From Plectosphaerella cucumerina (taxonomy: Eukaryota > Ascomycota > Sordariomycetes > Glomerellales > Plectosphaerellaceae), in contig JAGPXD010000001.1 of the NCBI GenBank assembly GCA_020746995.1, positions 2,294,001 through 2,358,000 of the forward strand: 64,000 nt of DNA, given 5' to 3'. Under the pieces are notes generated by a model. That model was given only the letters and a program-made list of their open reading frames with translations, did not search any database and was not told the origin of the DNA. The first letter of the stretch is position 1. Every line of letters begins with the position of its first letter. The position numbers were made by a program, and so were the translations under genes. Positions 22,065 to 33,007 of the stretch are shown in pieces.

Positions 22065-24726
22065 CTACGCGGCGATCACCTCCTCGGGGGTCTCCTCTGC
22101 CTTCTTCTCCGCCTCGTCCTTCTCGGCATACGGAGGGGGCTCGAGCGCGTCGCCGCCGTCGACCCAGACGCGGGCGAGCTCATCCTCAATCTCCTGCCGG
22201 CGTGCCTTCCACGTCTCGACCTGCGCCAGCCTCTCGCGGAGCTCGCGCAGCTCCTTCTCAACATGCATCTTCTCGCTCTCCGTGCCGATGCGCTCAAATG
22301 TCCACTCGCCGCCCTGCTCGCCCTCTCCGAGCGCGAGGTTGTACGTGTGGTACCGCTTGAGCGACGCGCGGGTGGAGATTGTGATGAGTGCTGGCGTCGT
22401 TGTTAGCTCAGGGCTCCGTGGCTCGTGTTCACCGGACAAGCCAGTGCACGCCGATCACTTCGGAAGAAACAAACTTACTGATGCCCTTTTCCTTGCACAT
22501 CTCGTACAGGTGGCCCTCGACGTCGCTCGACACGGCGCTCGTGCTCTCGTCGATAATGGCGTATTGCGGCTCGTGGTACAGCACGCGCGCGAAGCCCATG
22601 CGCTGCTTCTCGCCGCCGCTCAGCACGTCCTTCCACTCCTTGCGCGTGTCCCAGCCGCCCTCGCGATCCGGAAGGTAGCCCAGACGTGCCTCCTCGAGGA
22701 TCCGCTGCAGGTCCGCTTCGGTCTTGCGCTTCTCCTTCATGTCGTGGTGGCCATCGGGGTAGATGACCTGGTCGCGCAGCGTGCCGATGCTGAGGTAAGG
22801 CCTCTGCGGCAGGAACATGATGCCGTCCTGGCCGATGTCCTTGGGGCGACTGACGAGACCGCGGTACACCGGCCACAGACCCGCGAGGATGCGGGCGACG
22901 GCCGACTTGCCCACGCCGTTGGAGCCAGAGATCTGGGGATCAGGTCAGCTTGGAGCAATATGATAATGATGAGAAGATGAAACATACCAGGAGATGCTCG
23001 CCACGACGGATCACCAGCGACAACGACTCGACGAGCTCCTCGCCACCACGCGGCCACAACCCCGGGGCCACCACAGGCACGCCCTCGAGGCGCACACCGT
23101 CGAAGCCCTTCTGGATCGTGCCCTGGACGTCCGACAGCGAGTACAGCTCGTTCTGCTGGCCGCGGAGGTAGTAGGCATCCGCGTGCACGCGGTGCAGCGT
23201 AGAGATGAGCGTGTAAACGCGGCTCGTGTAGCCCGCCAGCTCCGACAAATCCTTGATTGAGTACATCATGCGGCCGCCGGCGTCTGCCAGCGACAGCATG
23301 AGGCGCTTGTTCGTGATGAACTCGCGCATGCGGCCCCTCTCGCGGCTTCCTTTGCCAGCGTTCTCTGCCATCTCGAGCTTGCCGCCGAGACCGCCCCACG
23401 CAGGCAGGAAGACGGGCAGCGCCGACAGCAGATAGCCGTAGGCGCTCCAGCTGTACTTGAGCACAAAGTCCTCGAGCATGTTGTAGCGGATCTTGAGCAT
23501 GTAGATGCCCTCCATCCAGTTCTTCAGCGACTTGAACTCGCGGTTGAGGAACTGCTTCTCCATGTCGGCGCCGCCATAGAAGGCCACCTCCTCGGCGTTG
23601 GCGATGAGGCGTGCGTGCAGGCTGCGGAAGTCGCCCTCTTTGCGGCCTTCGACGGCCTTGAGCTTGCCGAATGGCGGCGACAGCCGGCGCAGGATGTTGG
23701 CCGTCAGGATGTAGTTGCTGAGCAGGCCGAAGGACGCCAGCGGGCCTAGCGAACGGAACAGCTGGTAGTTGAAGACGCAGAGGTCGACGAAAGGCTTGCC
23801 CAGTGACGAGTAAATGTTGGCTGCCGCGGCGCAGAAGAGCGTGAGGTCTTGCGTGATGAACTGGTCGGCGCCTTGACCAACGCCGCCGTCAAGGTTAGAC
23901 AGCTTGTAGTAGTTGAGGTTGTTGTTGAGGTAGAGGTCGTGGATATAGCGTGTAAGGCGCGTGCGGAAGGCGATGGACACCTTGGACTCGAGGTATTTGA
24001 TCATGGCGTTGGTGTACGAGGCGAAGCCGCCGAGACCGCACCACTGGAGAGGAGTTAGCCTTGAGCGTGAAGACAGCAGCATCCATTGCGACATACCTTT
24101 GCCAAACCCCAAAGGAACTTCTTGCCCTGGCCGGCGACTAGGTCCCGCACAATCTCACCATCAAGGCGCGCCACAACCAGAGACAGATACGTCCGCAGCA
24201 GCAGGAACACGCCATGGCTCACCAACAGACCGGCCTCCTTGCTGGTCCACCGCGGGATCATGATGCTCATGAGGCTGAGAAACTGGTGGAGGAAGGCCAG
24301 GTTGAGGCCGGGCTTGGTCTGGGCGGACGGCACAGTGCCATCGCCGAGGCCCGAGACACGCGGCGGGTTGAGGAACAGGCGCCGATGGGCCTCGAAGGTC
24401 AGCGGCTTGGTGGTCTGGATGACGACCTTTGAGGTGCCATCCTTGTAGGGGACGTATATCGTGCGAGAGCCGTCCTTGTTGGCGAGCCAGGAGTTTGTGC
24501 GAACGAGCTTGCGCCCTTGCTCGCGCTCCTCTTTGCTGCTCCTCCACCAGCGCCGGGCGCCGGCGCCGCCGAGGATGACGGAGATGGCGAGGGCGAGGGA
24601 GCCGAGGAGCCGGGTGACGCGGGATGTGTTGCGCAGTCGAGTGCGGAGGAGGGTGGTGTACTTTTCGATGAAGGTCGCGATGGCCTTTTCGGCCACCGAC
24701 TGGCGGAGGGTCGACTGCACGGCCAT
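22065..24726 (-). CDS. peroxisomal ABCD-type half-transporter (Pxa1/Pxa2-like, very-long-chain acyl-CoA import)
   Basis: Four exons, 24726-24097, 24043-22988, 22932-22479 and 22390-22065, encode 821 aa. The order is transmembrane domain then nucleotide-binding domain, the ABCD half-transporter layout. The family hallmark NAEEVAFYGG (359-368) is present. The NBD has Walker A GSNGVGKS (565-572), signature LSGGE (666-670) and Walker B YAIIDE (686-691) followed by STSAVS. Walker A differs from the usual ABCD GPNGCGKS at two positions. Two such half-transporters normally dimerise in the peroxisomal membrane to import activated fatty acids for beta-oxidation. I cannot tell Pxa1 from Pxa2 by eye. 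The C-terminal 100 residues are charged and probably coiled coil. I chose the start at MAVQSTLRQS because upstream in-frame sequence looks like leader. Confidence 0.92.
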
Positions 24727-27700
24727 GGTGGGTGGTCTGGCCGGGCGTCGATGCCGCGGTTGGTGGGAGGGAGGGAGATAGATTCGGGCTATGTGTCGGA
24801 CCCCATCCCCAGGGGCAGGACGCTCGAGGTGTCGGGTATGGGATGTAGATCGGGGTTTGTTGAAGCCAAATGCTATGTGTCGGTAGATAGGTTGATGTCG
24901 GAAGACAGATGTCAATGGCTATGATGGTGTCGTGGATGGAGGCTCCGTCCCGGGTCCGGTCCGCCAGCTCGGATGTTTGGGTCGGTCAGGTGCCTCGGAA
25001 CGACTCAAGGTGGGATTTCACATGCTGGAATGGACGTTGACGGCTTGCAGCAACGTCCGTCCACTGGTTGGAGCGAGTCAAGCTGGGGCACTGGGGGGCT
25101 TCAGGTCTCCACCCCAAGTCCGGCGAGGGTGGATGACGCAGCAAAACCTGGAGAACTCACGTGCTGGGTCTGAGTCTGGGGCCGTCACATGTCACGTCAC
25201 GGGACTTTTCTCCTTCCTTCCAGCACATGTGAGCCAAGACTGTCAGACGGACAGACAGGCAGACCGGCCTCTTTGTGACAGGAACACCAGGAATCTAAAT
25301 GACTAGTACATTGCTCAGCACCTTTTCTTCGGCCCAGTGTCCTCCCGCTCACCCTGCACTCAATCCCTCACGGTTCAGGTGCCGTGTCACCAAACCCGCC
25401 GTTTCATGACCCTGTCGTCCGCCCGTCAGCCGGCGATCTGTGTTACGCCCAGAAGCCACGAGCAGTGCTCCTCGGCCCAAGTTGACGGGCAACGGGCCAG
25501 CCATATGCGACCAAGACTCCCGCGCGGAGACCAGAAAGCCGGCCACACCATGTCTTCAGAGGGGCAGGGGCGCATTCTGGGAGGGGCATATCCAAATGCC
25601 ATGTCAATGGTGGAATCTCAGGGACGAGACCTGAGACCCAGACAAAGAGAGACTGGGACTGGGACTGGGACATCCAGATAAGACCAGCCATCAATTGCCG
25701 AAGACCACGTCTCGGAGAGCATCCCGATGGGTCGCTGCTCGTACCGAATCGCTGACCGCCTTGCCCAACACTCCCCTATCTACCTCCTGCTGGTCTGGCC
25801 TGTCTGATCGGTCTGGACCTGTGGTCCCCGCATTCTTTGGAGGCTCAAAAAGCTCAAACCCCCTTCACGCCGCCATCCTGGGGACCCTCGCGTCGGATCT
25901 GGACTGGTCGAGCGGGTAGCTTCTGCGCGGTGCCTGGCCATCCAACGCACCCTCCAATGCGCGGCCCCCGACCAGGGCATCGCCCGAGATGGGCGGCAAC
26001 ATGGCCAATCAAGCCCGCGTGTGCCATCCTTGCCACCCCACCGAATCAGGACGCCCGACAAGGATGTCGCCTCCTTCGCCGTTCGAAGGACGGGGGGGGG
26101 AGCTTCGATTCGAGGAGGCGAACGGGGGCGACACGACGAGTCCTTGACTTCCTGAGCAGCACCTGTCGTCCCTTCCGTCCTCTCACCGCGTGGCATGGTG
26201 CTGGACTGATTGTGCTCTCCATCAAGCGCCCGGCAGGACGCCTCCTCCGTCCGAAGGGGCGACGGCGCATCGCACAGACTCGCGAGCTCGCCTTCTGATG
26301 GGCAGACTTGGGATGAAAGGGCCGCCGCCGCCTTGCATACCTGGACCGGGCTGGGACGTGGAATGGCTTTCGACAAAGGGACGGCTGCCGCTCCGATGTT
26401 CCTCGGATAGGGCATCTCCTTTTTTTCTGCCCTTCGAAAGGGGGAAAGACAAGAACGGGCAGGGCCCTGGCTGGGGAGGGAACCAGATTGGGGAGACTTC
26501 AGCGCTGAGGGACAGACAGGATGCTGTGCTTCATGTTTCCTGCCCCGTCGAGCCATGTTGACCGGGCCTTTCGATAGGTCCAAGAAGGCTTAGCCCGGGT
26601 TCCGGGGCCCCACCTTGGAGATTTCCCTGAGCTCTAATGAGCTTGGCGGCCGTGGTGAGATTACCTCGCGACGACGGGGACGATGGGCGACGATGGAGGG
26701 GACTTTCTTTGAACAGTGTGGAAACAGTGGTCTGTGCAAGTTTTGCATGCTTCAAACAGTGCGAGCCATCATCCAATGCCCCTCTTAGCGCGGCCCATCT
26801 GCCCCCTGGTGCCGTCCTATCGCCGACTGGGTAATTTCGCCGGGATCCACCCGCACCTGTTGTGCCTTCCCCAGTTCCTCTGCATCCCCCCGTCGCGGGA
26901 ACCCGCCTGCTTCCCGGACCACGCAGCAGCTCAGGCACAACGGCTGGGTGAGGTGGACAGCCAGCCCGCTGGACGAACGCTCACGGAGCAGCTTTGCTAC
27001 AGCGCCTCCCAGCGCCCTTCCGGCGGCGAAGGTGCACCGCGCCCAACCCCCAGCACCTATCATCTCGCTTGCACATCCGCCTTCAGCCTCTACCACCGCA
27101 TCTTATTCGTACCTGCCACCACCTGCCTGCCCTCCCGCCCTACCAGACCGGCCCCCGACCGCTGGCTCGCTGCCCTTCTCCCGCCCCCCGTGTCCACTCT
27201 CTCTCAGCCTGCGTCCCCCGTCTCCCGTGCACCTCGTTTCTCCGTTCCCCTTCATGCTTTCATTTCTGCTCTCCACGCCCATCGCCCATCCTGCGTGCGA
27301 TATTCGATAGACCAAGGCCTCACTCGTTATTCTTTCCACCGTTTCTTCTCCGGTTCCACCCATCCGCTTCTCACCCTTCGACGCCGAAGCTCGATCCTGC
27401 CCGCGCGCGCCCTCTCACTCTTCGCCTGCACGGCCCTGGTCCGCCCCTCGGGTGTCGAAGCTCCCTCCCAGCCACGGACGGTGCACCATTGGCGCCTCGC
27501 CTCCTTTTGCGCGCCCGAACCTGACGATCGCCTCTGCGCGTCCGATTGCAACCAAACCAGTCCACCTTTTCCTGCTCGCCGCAAGCGACACCGCGCCGAT
27601 ATCCACCGAGCTTCTCGACGGCATTATTTTCTGCAGGCGCGACACATCGCTGCCGGGGCTTTTTCTGACGCCCATATCCCCCCATCGCGAAATCACGCCG

Positions 27701-28055
27701 GCCTTCGGGGCCAAGGACTGGTCACGCCGCCGTTGGCGGTAAATAGGAGGTCAGTCGCAACCACCACGCATGCCGTGGGCGCGCACGAGGAGCTCCCAGA
27801 ACAATGCTTTGCAACGTCTTCGAGGTGTCGTCGTCGTCGTCTCGATGGGGCCCGATTCCACCCAGTGGCTCGGTGCGCCATGTCTCGCGGGCGGTCGGGG
27901 CGACGGACACTTGGGATGATTGCCCAGGCGAGCCTTCGCACCCGCCCGTTGGCGACGGGTGCTCCGCAGTTCCCGGCGACGCATCACCGCCTTCTTGACC
28001 TCCAGTCGTCTCGGAACTCTTGACTGACTTGCCCTTCTTCTTTTTTCCAGACAAC
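24727..28055. other. 3.3-kb divergent intergenic region including long psr leader
   Basis: I find no supportable gene between the ABC transporter (-) and the phosphatase gene (+). A GACTGG unit is repeated at about 25650-25670. From about 26840 to 27740 the plus strand is strongly C-rich and probably belongs to the promoter and long leader of the phosphatase gene. That leader contains an open frame without stops and a 64-codon upstream ATG frame at 27804-27998. Confidence 0.45.
28021..28050 (+). other. 3' end of a predicted 5'-UTR intron
   Basis: A branch-like CTTGACTGAC is followed by a pyrimidine tract and TTTTCCAG ending at 28050, five bases before the phosphatase ATG. This is a strong fungal acceptor with no coding exon in frame upstream, so it points to an intron in the leader. 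I cannot fix the donor. Confidence 0.6.
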
Positions 28056-29731
28056 ATGTCCGACAAGCCACAGCAGATCACCGCCTCGGACGAAATAACG
28101 CCCGACACGCGAGGCGCCCAGCAGCAGGTGGCGTCGGAGAACAAGGAAAAGGACCTCCTCGCGCCTGAGGACGGCAGGAAAGGCCAGGGCTCGCTCCCTG
28201 TTCCCTCGAGATCGTCATCCCAGAGGAACCAGTCGTCGCCGACAACAACTGGTCTGAGCGGGGCCACGGCCAACGAATCGCGGAACAGCATTGGCGGGCG
28301 GTCCAAGGAGTCCAAGAGTAGCATTCTCGGCCGCCACAGGAACGGCAGCGTCTCCAGCCGCCGGTCGGGCAATGTCACCGGGCCCACGACCACCCCCGGC
28401 CACTCCCAGCCCAACTCCCCTACAAACCCTCCGACGAAGAAGAAGAAGGGCGGTCTCCTGTCTCTGCTCGGCTGCTGCGGCGTCCCCGACAATGCCCAGA
28501 ACCTAGAGGGCCAGGAACAGGGCGTCCACAAGCTAGAGCAGCTCCCCGCAAGGCCGACCACCGCCAAGTCGCGACAGCCCACCCCGCAGAAGCCCGACCA
28601 ACCCTCATCCAGCCGCCCTCAGCTGCAGGAGAAGCAGCCGCAACCCGAACAGCCAATGACCACGACGTCGACCGCCGACAAGGGCAAACGGGTGTCGAGC
28701 ACAACCGCCGCCGACGATGCTTCGGCCGCAGAGTCCGCCGCCGCTCCTAGGCAGCAAGCCGCGTCCTCATCCGCATCGGCTGCCGCGGCCCCCGCCGTCG
28801 CCGCGCCCATCATCACGGTCGAGGGCTCCAACGGCACAAAGTCAGAGCCTCTTGCGCCCGCGGGCGAGAGCCGGGACGCTGATGGTGACGAGGCCATGCC
28901 CGACGTGACGCCGACGGATGACGCCGAGGAGAAGCAGCAGCAGACCGCCACCGCTGGTGACGCCCAGAGGACCCAGCTCCCCCCTCCCCCGCCCGGCCCG
29001 GCCCCGACGACAAATATCCCTCCCGTCCCGATGGTCGATGATGCCGACTCCCTCTCTCAAGAGCCGCAGAAGTGGCTGCTTCCCCCCATCGCCCCGGAAT
29101 TCAAGGGCAAGAAATGCCTCGTCCTGGATCTTGATGAAACGCTTGTTCACAGCTCGTTCAAGGTTTGTCTAACGCTCCGTCATCCCCATCGCGATGCATA
29201 TTGACTCCCCGACCAGATACTGCACCAAGCCGACTTCACGATCCCGGTAGAAATCGAGGGCAATTATCATAATGTGTACGTGATAAAGAGGCCAGGTGTC
29301 GATCAGTTCATGAAGAGGGTGGGAGAGCTCTACGAAGTGGTGGTCTTCACGGCATCGGTCTCTAAGGTAATGCTCCCTCAATCATGGTTACGCCGTACAC
29401 TCACTGACATCCATCTCAGTATGGCGACCCTCTGCTCGACCAACTTGATATCCACAAGGTGGTGCATCACCGCCTGTTCCGCGAGAGCTGCTACAACCAT
29501 CAGGGCAACTACGTCAAGGACCTCTCTCAGGTCGGCCGCGACCTCAAGGACACCATCATCATCGACAACTCGCCCACATCTTACATATTCCACCCGCAGC
29601 ACGCCGTGCCCATCAGTAGTTGGTTCTCGGACGCCCATGACAACGAGCTCCTCGACCTCATCCCCGTGCTCGAGGACCTGGCAGGCTCCGACGTGCAAGA
29701 CGTGAGCCTCGTCCTCGACGTCACCCTTTGA
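28056..29731 (+). CDS. psr1: Psr1/Psr2-like plasma-membrane phosphatase (FCP1/SCP-type, DxDxT)
   Basis: Three exons, 28056-29162, 29217-29366 and 29420-29731, encode 522 aa. The first 340 residues are Ser/Thr/Pro/Gln-rich and disordered. They contain GGLLSLLGCCGVPD, a Cys pair like the palmitoylated N-terminus of yeast Psr1. The catalytic FCP1-homology domain starts at KCLVLDLDETLVHSSF, with nucleophile Asp358, Asp360 and Thr362. It continues through FTASVSKYGDPLLDQLD and IIDNSPTSYIF to a canonical DVSLVLDVTL end. In yeast, Psr1/2 with Whi2 support general stress and sodium responses at the plasma membrane. Both introns fall inside the catalytic domain, and the ATG sits five bases after a probable leader intron. 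Confidence 0.92.
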
Positions 29732-31059
29732 GATACCCTCGGACTTTCTTCTCCGCTTCGTTTCACGGTTACCGCCCCACCTTCGAGGACCCAAAGAGTC
29801 CCCAATCATAGCGGCAGGCGTTTGGGTTGCAGTTCGTTCGCTGGTGTAGATGTACTACTGTCTAATCACTATATACCGGGCACTGGCAGAGCCACCAGGC
29901 GGTCCGACGAGGGGAGCCGATCCTCTCGTCTGGACGCAATACAGCCTGGCGGAGCCCGGGCGGGTTTGGTGCTGGCTAACACTCGGGAGAATTTTTGCCG
30001 GATATGGAGCCGGCTGGCTGTACGAGCCTCATCGGCGAGACGGGGCAGACTTGTGTCTGCTGTCCGCGTCGTCTGAAGGGGCAAAGATTCGCACAGTATC
30101 CTCGGGCACAAGCGCAGACGGCCCGTTTGTTTGTACGGGGACTCGCTCCAGACATTGATTCCATTTGTTCCAAACACCCTCCACCAACCCCCTTCTGTTT
30201 TATCCTTCTCCCCCGTTGTCTAAAGTCTACTTTACATACACGATTTGAGGGAGCTGCGAGCGGTGTTCTTTTTCTTCTTCATTCTTTTTTCTCTTCTCCA
30301 CTTCTTCTTGTTGTTCTTCATCTTACAAACGCAAGCGGTGCATTCAAACTTTGAATGGCAGAGGAGACGGCACACGTGAGGGCGAGCATGAGCGAGAGTG
30401 GAGGCGCATCGTCGTGAGGTGGCGAGGCGAGGCGAAGCGACTTGAAAGACGGGAAGGGCTTGATAGGGACTGTAGTGTTTTGGCACTGCTGTCGCGAGAA
30501 TTCCATTTACCGTCCGACCGAGTACAATAAGTGAATGGGTCAAATATGTGACTGGTGATGTGTTCATGACGGCAGGGCACATGTCTGGTTGTTGTTGGTG
30601 TTTTCAATGACATCTTCGCCGCTGTGCCCGTGCTCCAACCTTGATAGTGAAGCGGAGAGAGTCAGGTGTGGAGCGGGACGCCCCGCCCCAGCGGCGCGAC
30701 CCCTGTCCGGCGGCGGAAAAATGATACCACGTCCTGACGAATGAGCGGCCGAGGCAGCTGCCCCAGAGTTTCTGGACCGGGCGCCAGCCAGATGCCAGCC
30801 AGCCAGCATTGGCGTGCGTGCTCCCTGGACCTGAAAGATGTGGCCTCTTTCGGGGGGCGCGCAATTGAACTCTCAGGGTCACTTTCCACCCTTGCCCACA
30901 AGCTTCCCTCCGCCATCCGTCGAACCTCGCCCCCCCCTTCGCATCTCCAACCAGCCACTCCTTGAACACCTCCATCTCTTCTTCTCGAACAGAACGGGAA
31001 TCTCGAGACTATCCTGCAGCGATAACTCTTCTTCCCCCACGTTCGCCGTCTCCGCCACA
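29732..31059. other. intergenic, psr1 3' flank and sec61b promoter
   Basis: I find no supportable gene in these 1.3 kb. About 30240-30330 is T/C-rich. The sec61b leader is the C/T-rich stretch about 30950-31059. Confidence 0.45.
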
Positions 31060-31639
31060 ATGGTATGTTTCTGCCGATTGAGCCTCTGCTGCGACTCGTG
31101 GACACGCGAGCTCGACGCTGCGGAAAGGGATCATGGATGCATTAGGAAGAAAGCAATTGCTAACGTGAATCTGCGCAGTCTTCTCCCCGCGCTTCCTCCC
31201 CCGTCGGCACCCCCGTCGGTGCCTCGTCCGGCGCCGTCGCGCGTCCCTCGTCGCCTACGCCCCCTGGTGGTCCCCGTACGGCCATTCGCCGCCGCGCCGC
31301 GGCCGACCAGAAGGAGAAGATCGCCAATGCTAGGCCGAGCAGCACGCGGGCCGCTGGCGCCGGTGGCAGCAGCAGCACCATGCTGAGTATGTCGACCCAG
31401 AGGCAGTGGTGGTATTTGCGGTTTACTGACCATATGTGTCTGCAGGGCTCTACACTGACGAGTCTCCCGGCCTCAAGGTCGACCCCGTTGTCGTTCTCGT
31501 CCTCTCCCTCGTCTTCATCTTCTCCGTCGTCGCTCTGCACAGTAAGCACCAACATGAAACATTATTCCCATCGGGAGACGCAGACATGCTAACACGAAAT
31601 GAAGTCATTGCCAAGATGACCAGGAAGTTCTCCTCCTAA
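31060..31639 (+). CDS. sbh1: Sec61 beta subunit (Sbh1) of the ER protein-conducting channel
   Basis: Four exons, 31060-31062, 31179-31386, 31446-31541 and 31605-31639, encode 113 aa. The first coding exon is just the ATG, directly followed by GTATGT. The spliced protein begins MSSPRASSPVGTPVG, with a Ser/Pro/Ala-rich cytosolic N-terminus and the conserved PGGPRTAIRRRAAADQKE. It then has LYTDESPGLKVDPVVVLVLS leading into one C-terminal membrane helix and a short KMTRKFSS luminal end. This is the tail-anchored Sec61 beta layout; the protein assists cotranslational translocation and exocyst/ER contacts. All splice phases agree. No single long open frame covers it, so simple ORF calling would miss it. 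Confidence 0.95.
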
Positions 31640-33007
31640 GTTTCTCGAGAACACAAACACGACACGAACGTGGTGATTGCAGGTGGTGGTGGAGGAAGAG
31701 GAGCGAGGTGCGTGGGCTGTGCGACGATATGGGGCCTCAGTCCAGGCGATTTCGATGTTTCGATATACCCAAGCCGTCGGGTGATTGGGGGGGGAGCGTA
31801 GCCTTCGCGCCTTCCCCGTGCCGGGTCTGGGATGGCCAGGTTAGGGGGGGGCGTATACAAAAATCACTTACAGTAATGGACGGCGCAATTCATTCGAGTT
31901 TCCGCGGAGTGGGAGTATGCCGTGTGGGAGGAGTTGGTGTTGGTGTAGGATTGGCTCGGCAGATGCTGTTCGACATGTGAGGATGGATAACGCCTGTCAA
32001 AGTACCTGCATGGACAGCTGGATATGCTCTCCGGGTCTTCGAGGGCTCGACGTTCGCTTAACGTTTCTCACTGGCAAGGGCTGGAAAGACCCAGCCATTA
32101 GACGTGCCGAGAGGGAGCTGGGGTAAGCTTCTAGGCAACCATTTTATGTTGCTGGAAGGATTGAAGCTCCGAGCCGCCAAGGTCTCTAGCATGACCGAGG
32201 CTCTATGACAGCAAGAGGTTTCGTCAGGGCGTACGCAAGTAAGCCAGCGGCCCCCGCATCCGTTTTTGCGAGATGCGAGATTACGACTTGTCAAGACATA
32301 TAAGACGGATGGACAATCGCGATACCGCGAGTTCCATGCTCAAATTCTATATTATGGCTTTAACCCACTCTCAGGGCGATCTGCTCAATTCAGTTTTAGA
32401 GGCCGCCCAACAAGGCGGTACATCTGATCGTTGATAGGCCCGCCAGGATTGTCAAACGACCAGTACGAGCTGCGCAGGAGCTGCGCCCATCGCCCCTTCC
32501 TTCCCAGGGTCGCACTAGCAGATGCGGCACGGTTGCGTCACATCCATCCATCGCCCGCTTCTACACTTGACACGCCAGGCCAGGCTTCCCCAACTTCAGG
32601 TTTCTGCATCACCTTCACAAGCCGGCGTTTATCTACAGTACATATCCCGGTTGCTGCTGATTCCCATATCCCTGTTTGAGTCGCTCATTCGCCTACCCAA
32701 CCAGACGGGCTCGCATCTGGATACTCCGCTGAACAAGCTTCTTCATCTTGGCTTTGGTGTCACTTCAGCTCCCCCTCCCCCTCATCACCCCTCCTCCATC
32801 TATGGTACACAGAACGACGCATCTAGCAACATCGACTAATCCCTCACCGGGCATTCACCACGCTTTAACCGGCTTCAGGTCTGTCTCTAGGCCGGCCCTG
32901 TCAGCCGCCAGGTCGAGACACTGAACGGTCACCATTGATGACAACCCTATCTTGAGGAGTCTCACATCGCCACGCTTATCGGAGCGTTCTACTTCATCTC
33001 GCCCGTC
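31640..33007. other. intergenic, no gene supported
   Basis: This contains the sec61b 3' UTR and the promoter and leader of the glycosyltransferase gene. About 32280-32360 is AT-richer. I see no coding signal. Confidence 0.45.

Noticed and set aside
26716..28023. 435-codon plus frame as a protein-coding gene
   Set aside because: It starts at a non-ATG codon, has no motif and lies in C-rich leader-like sequence; kept only as a finding about the leader.
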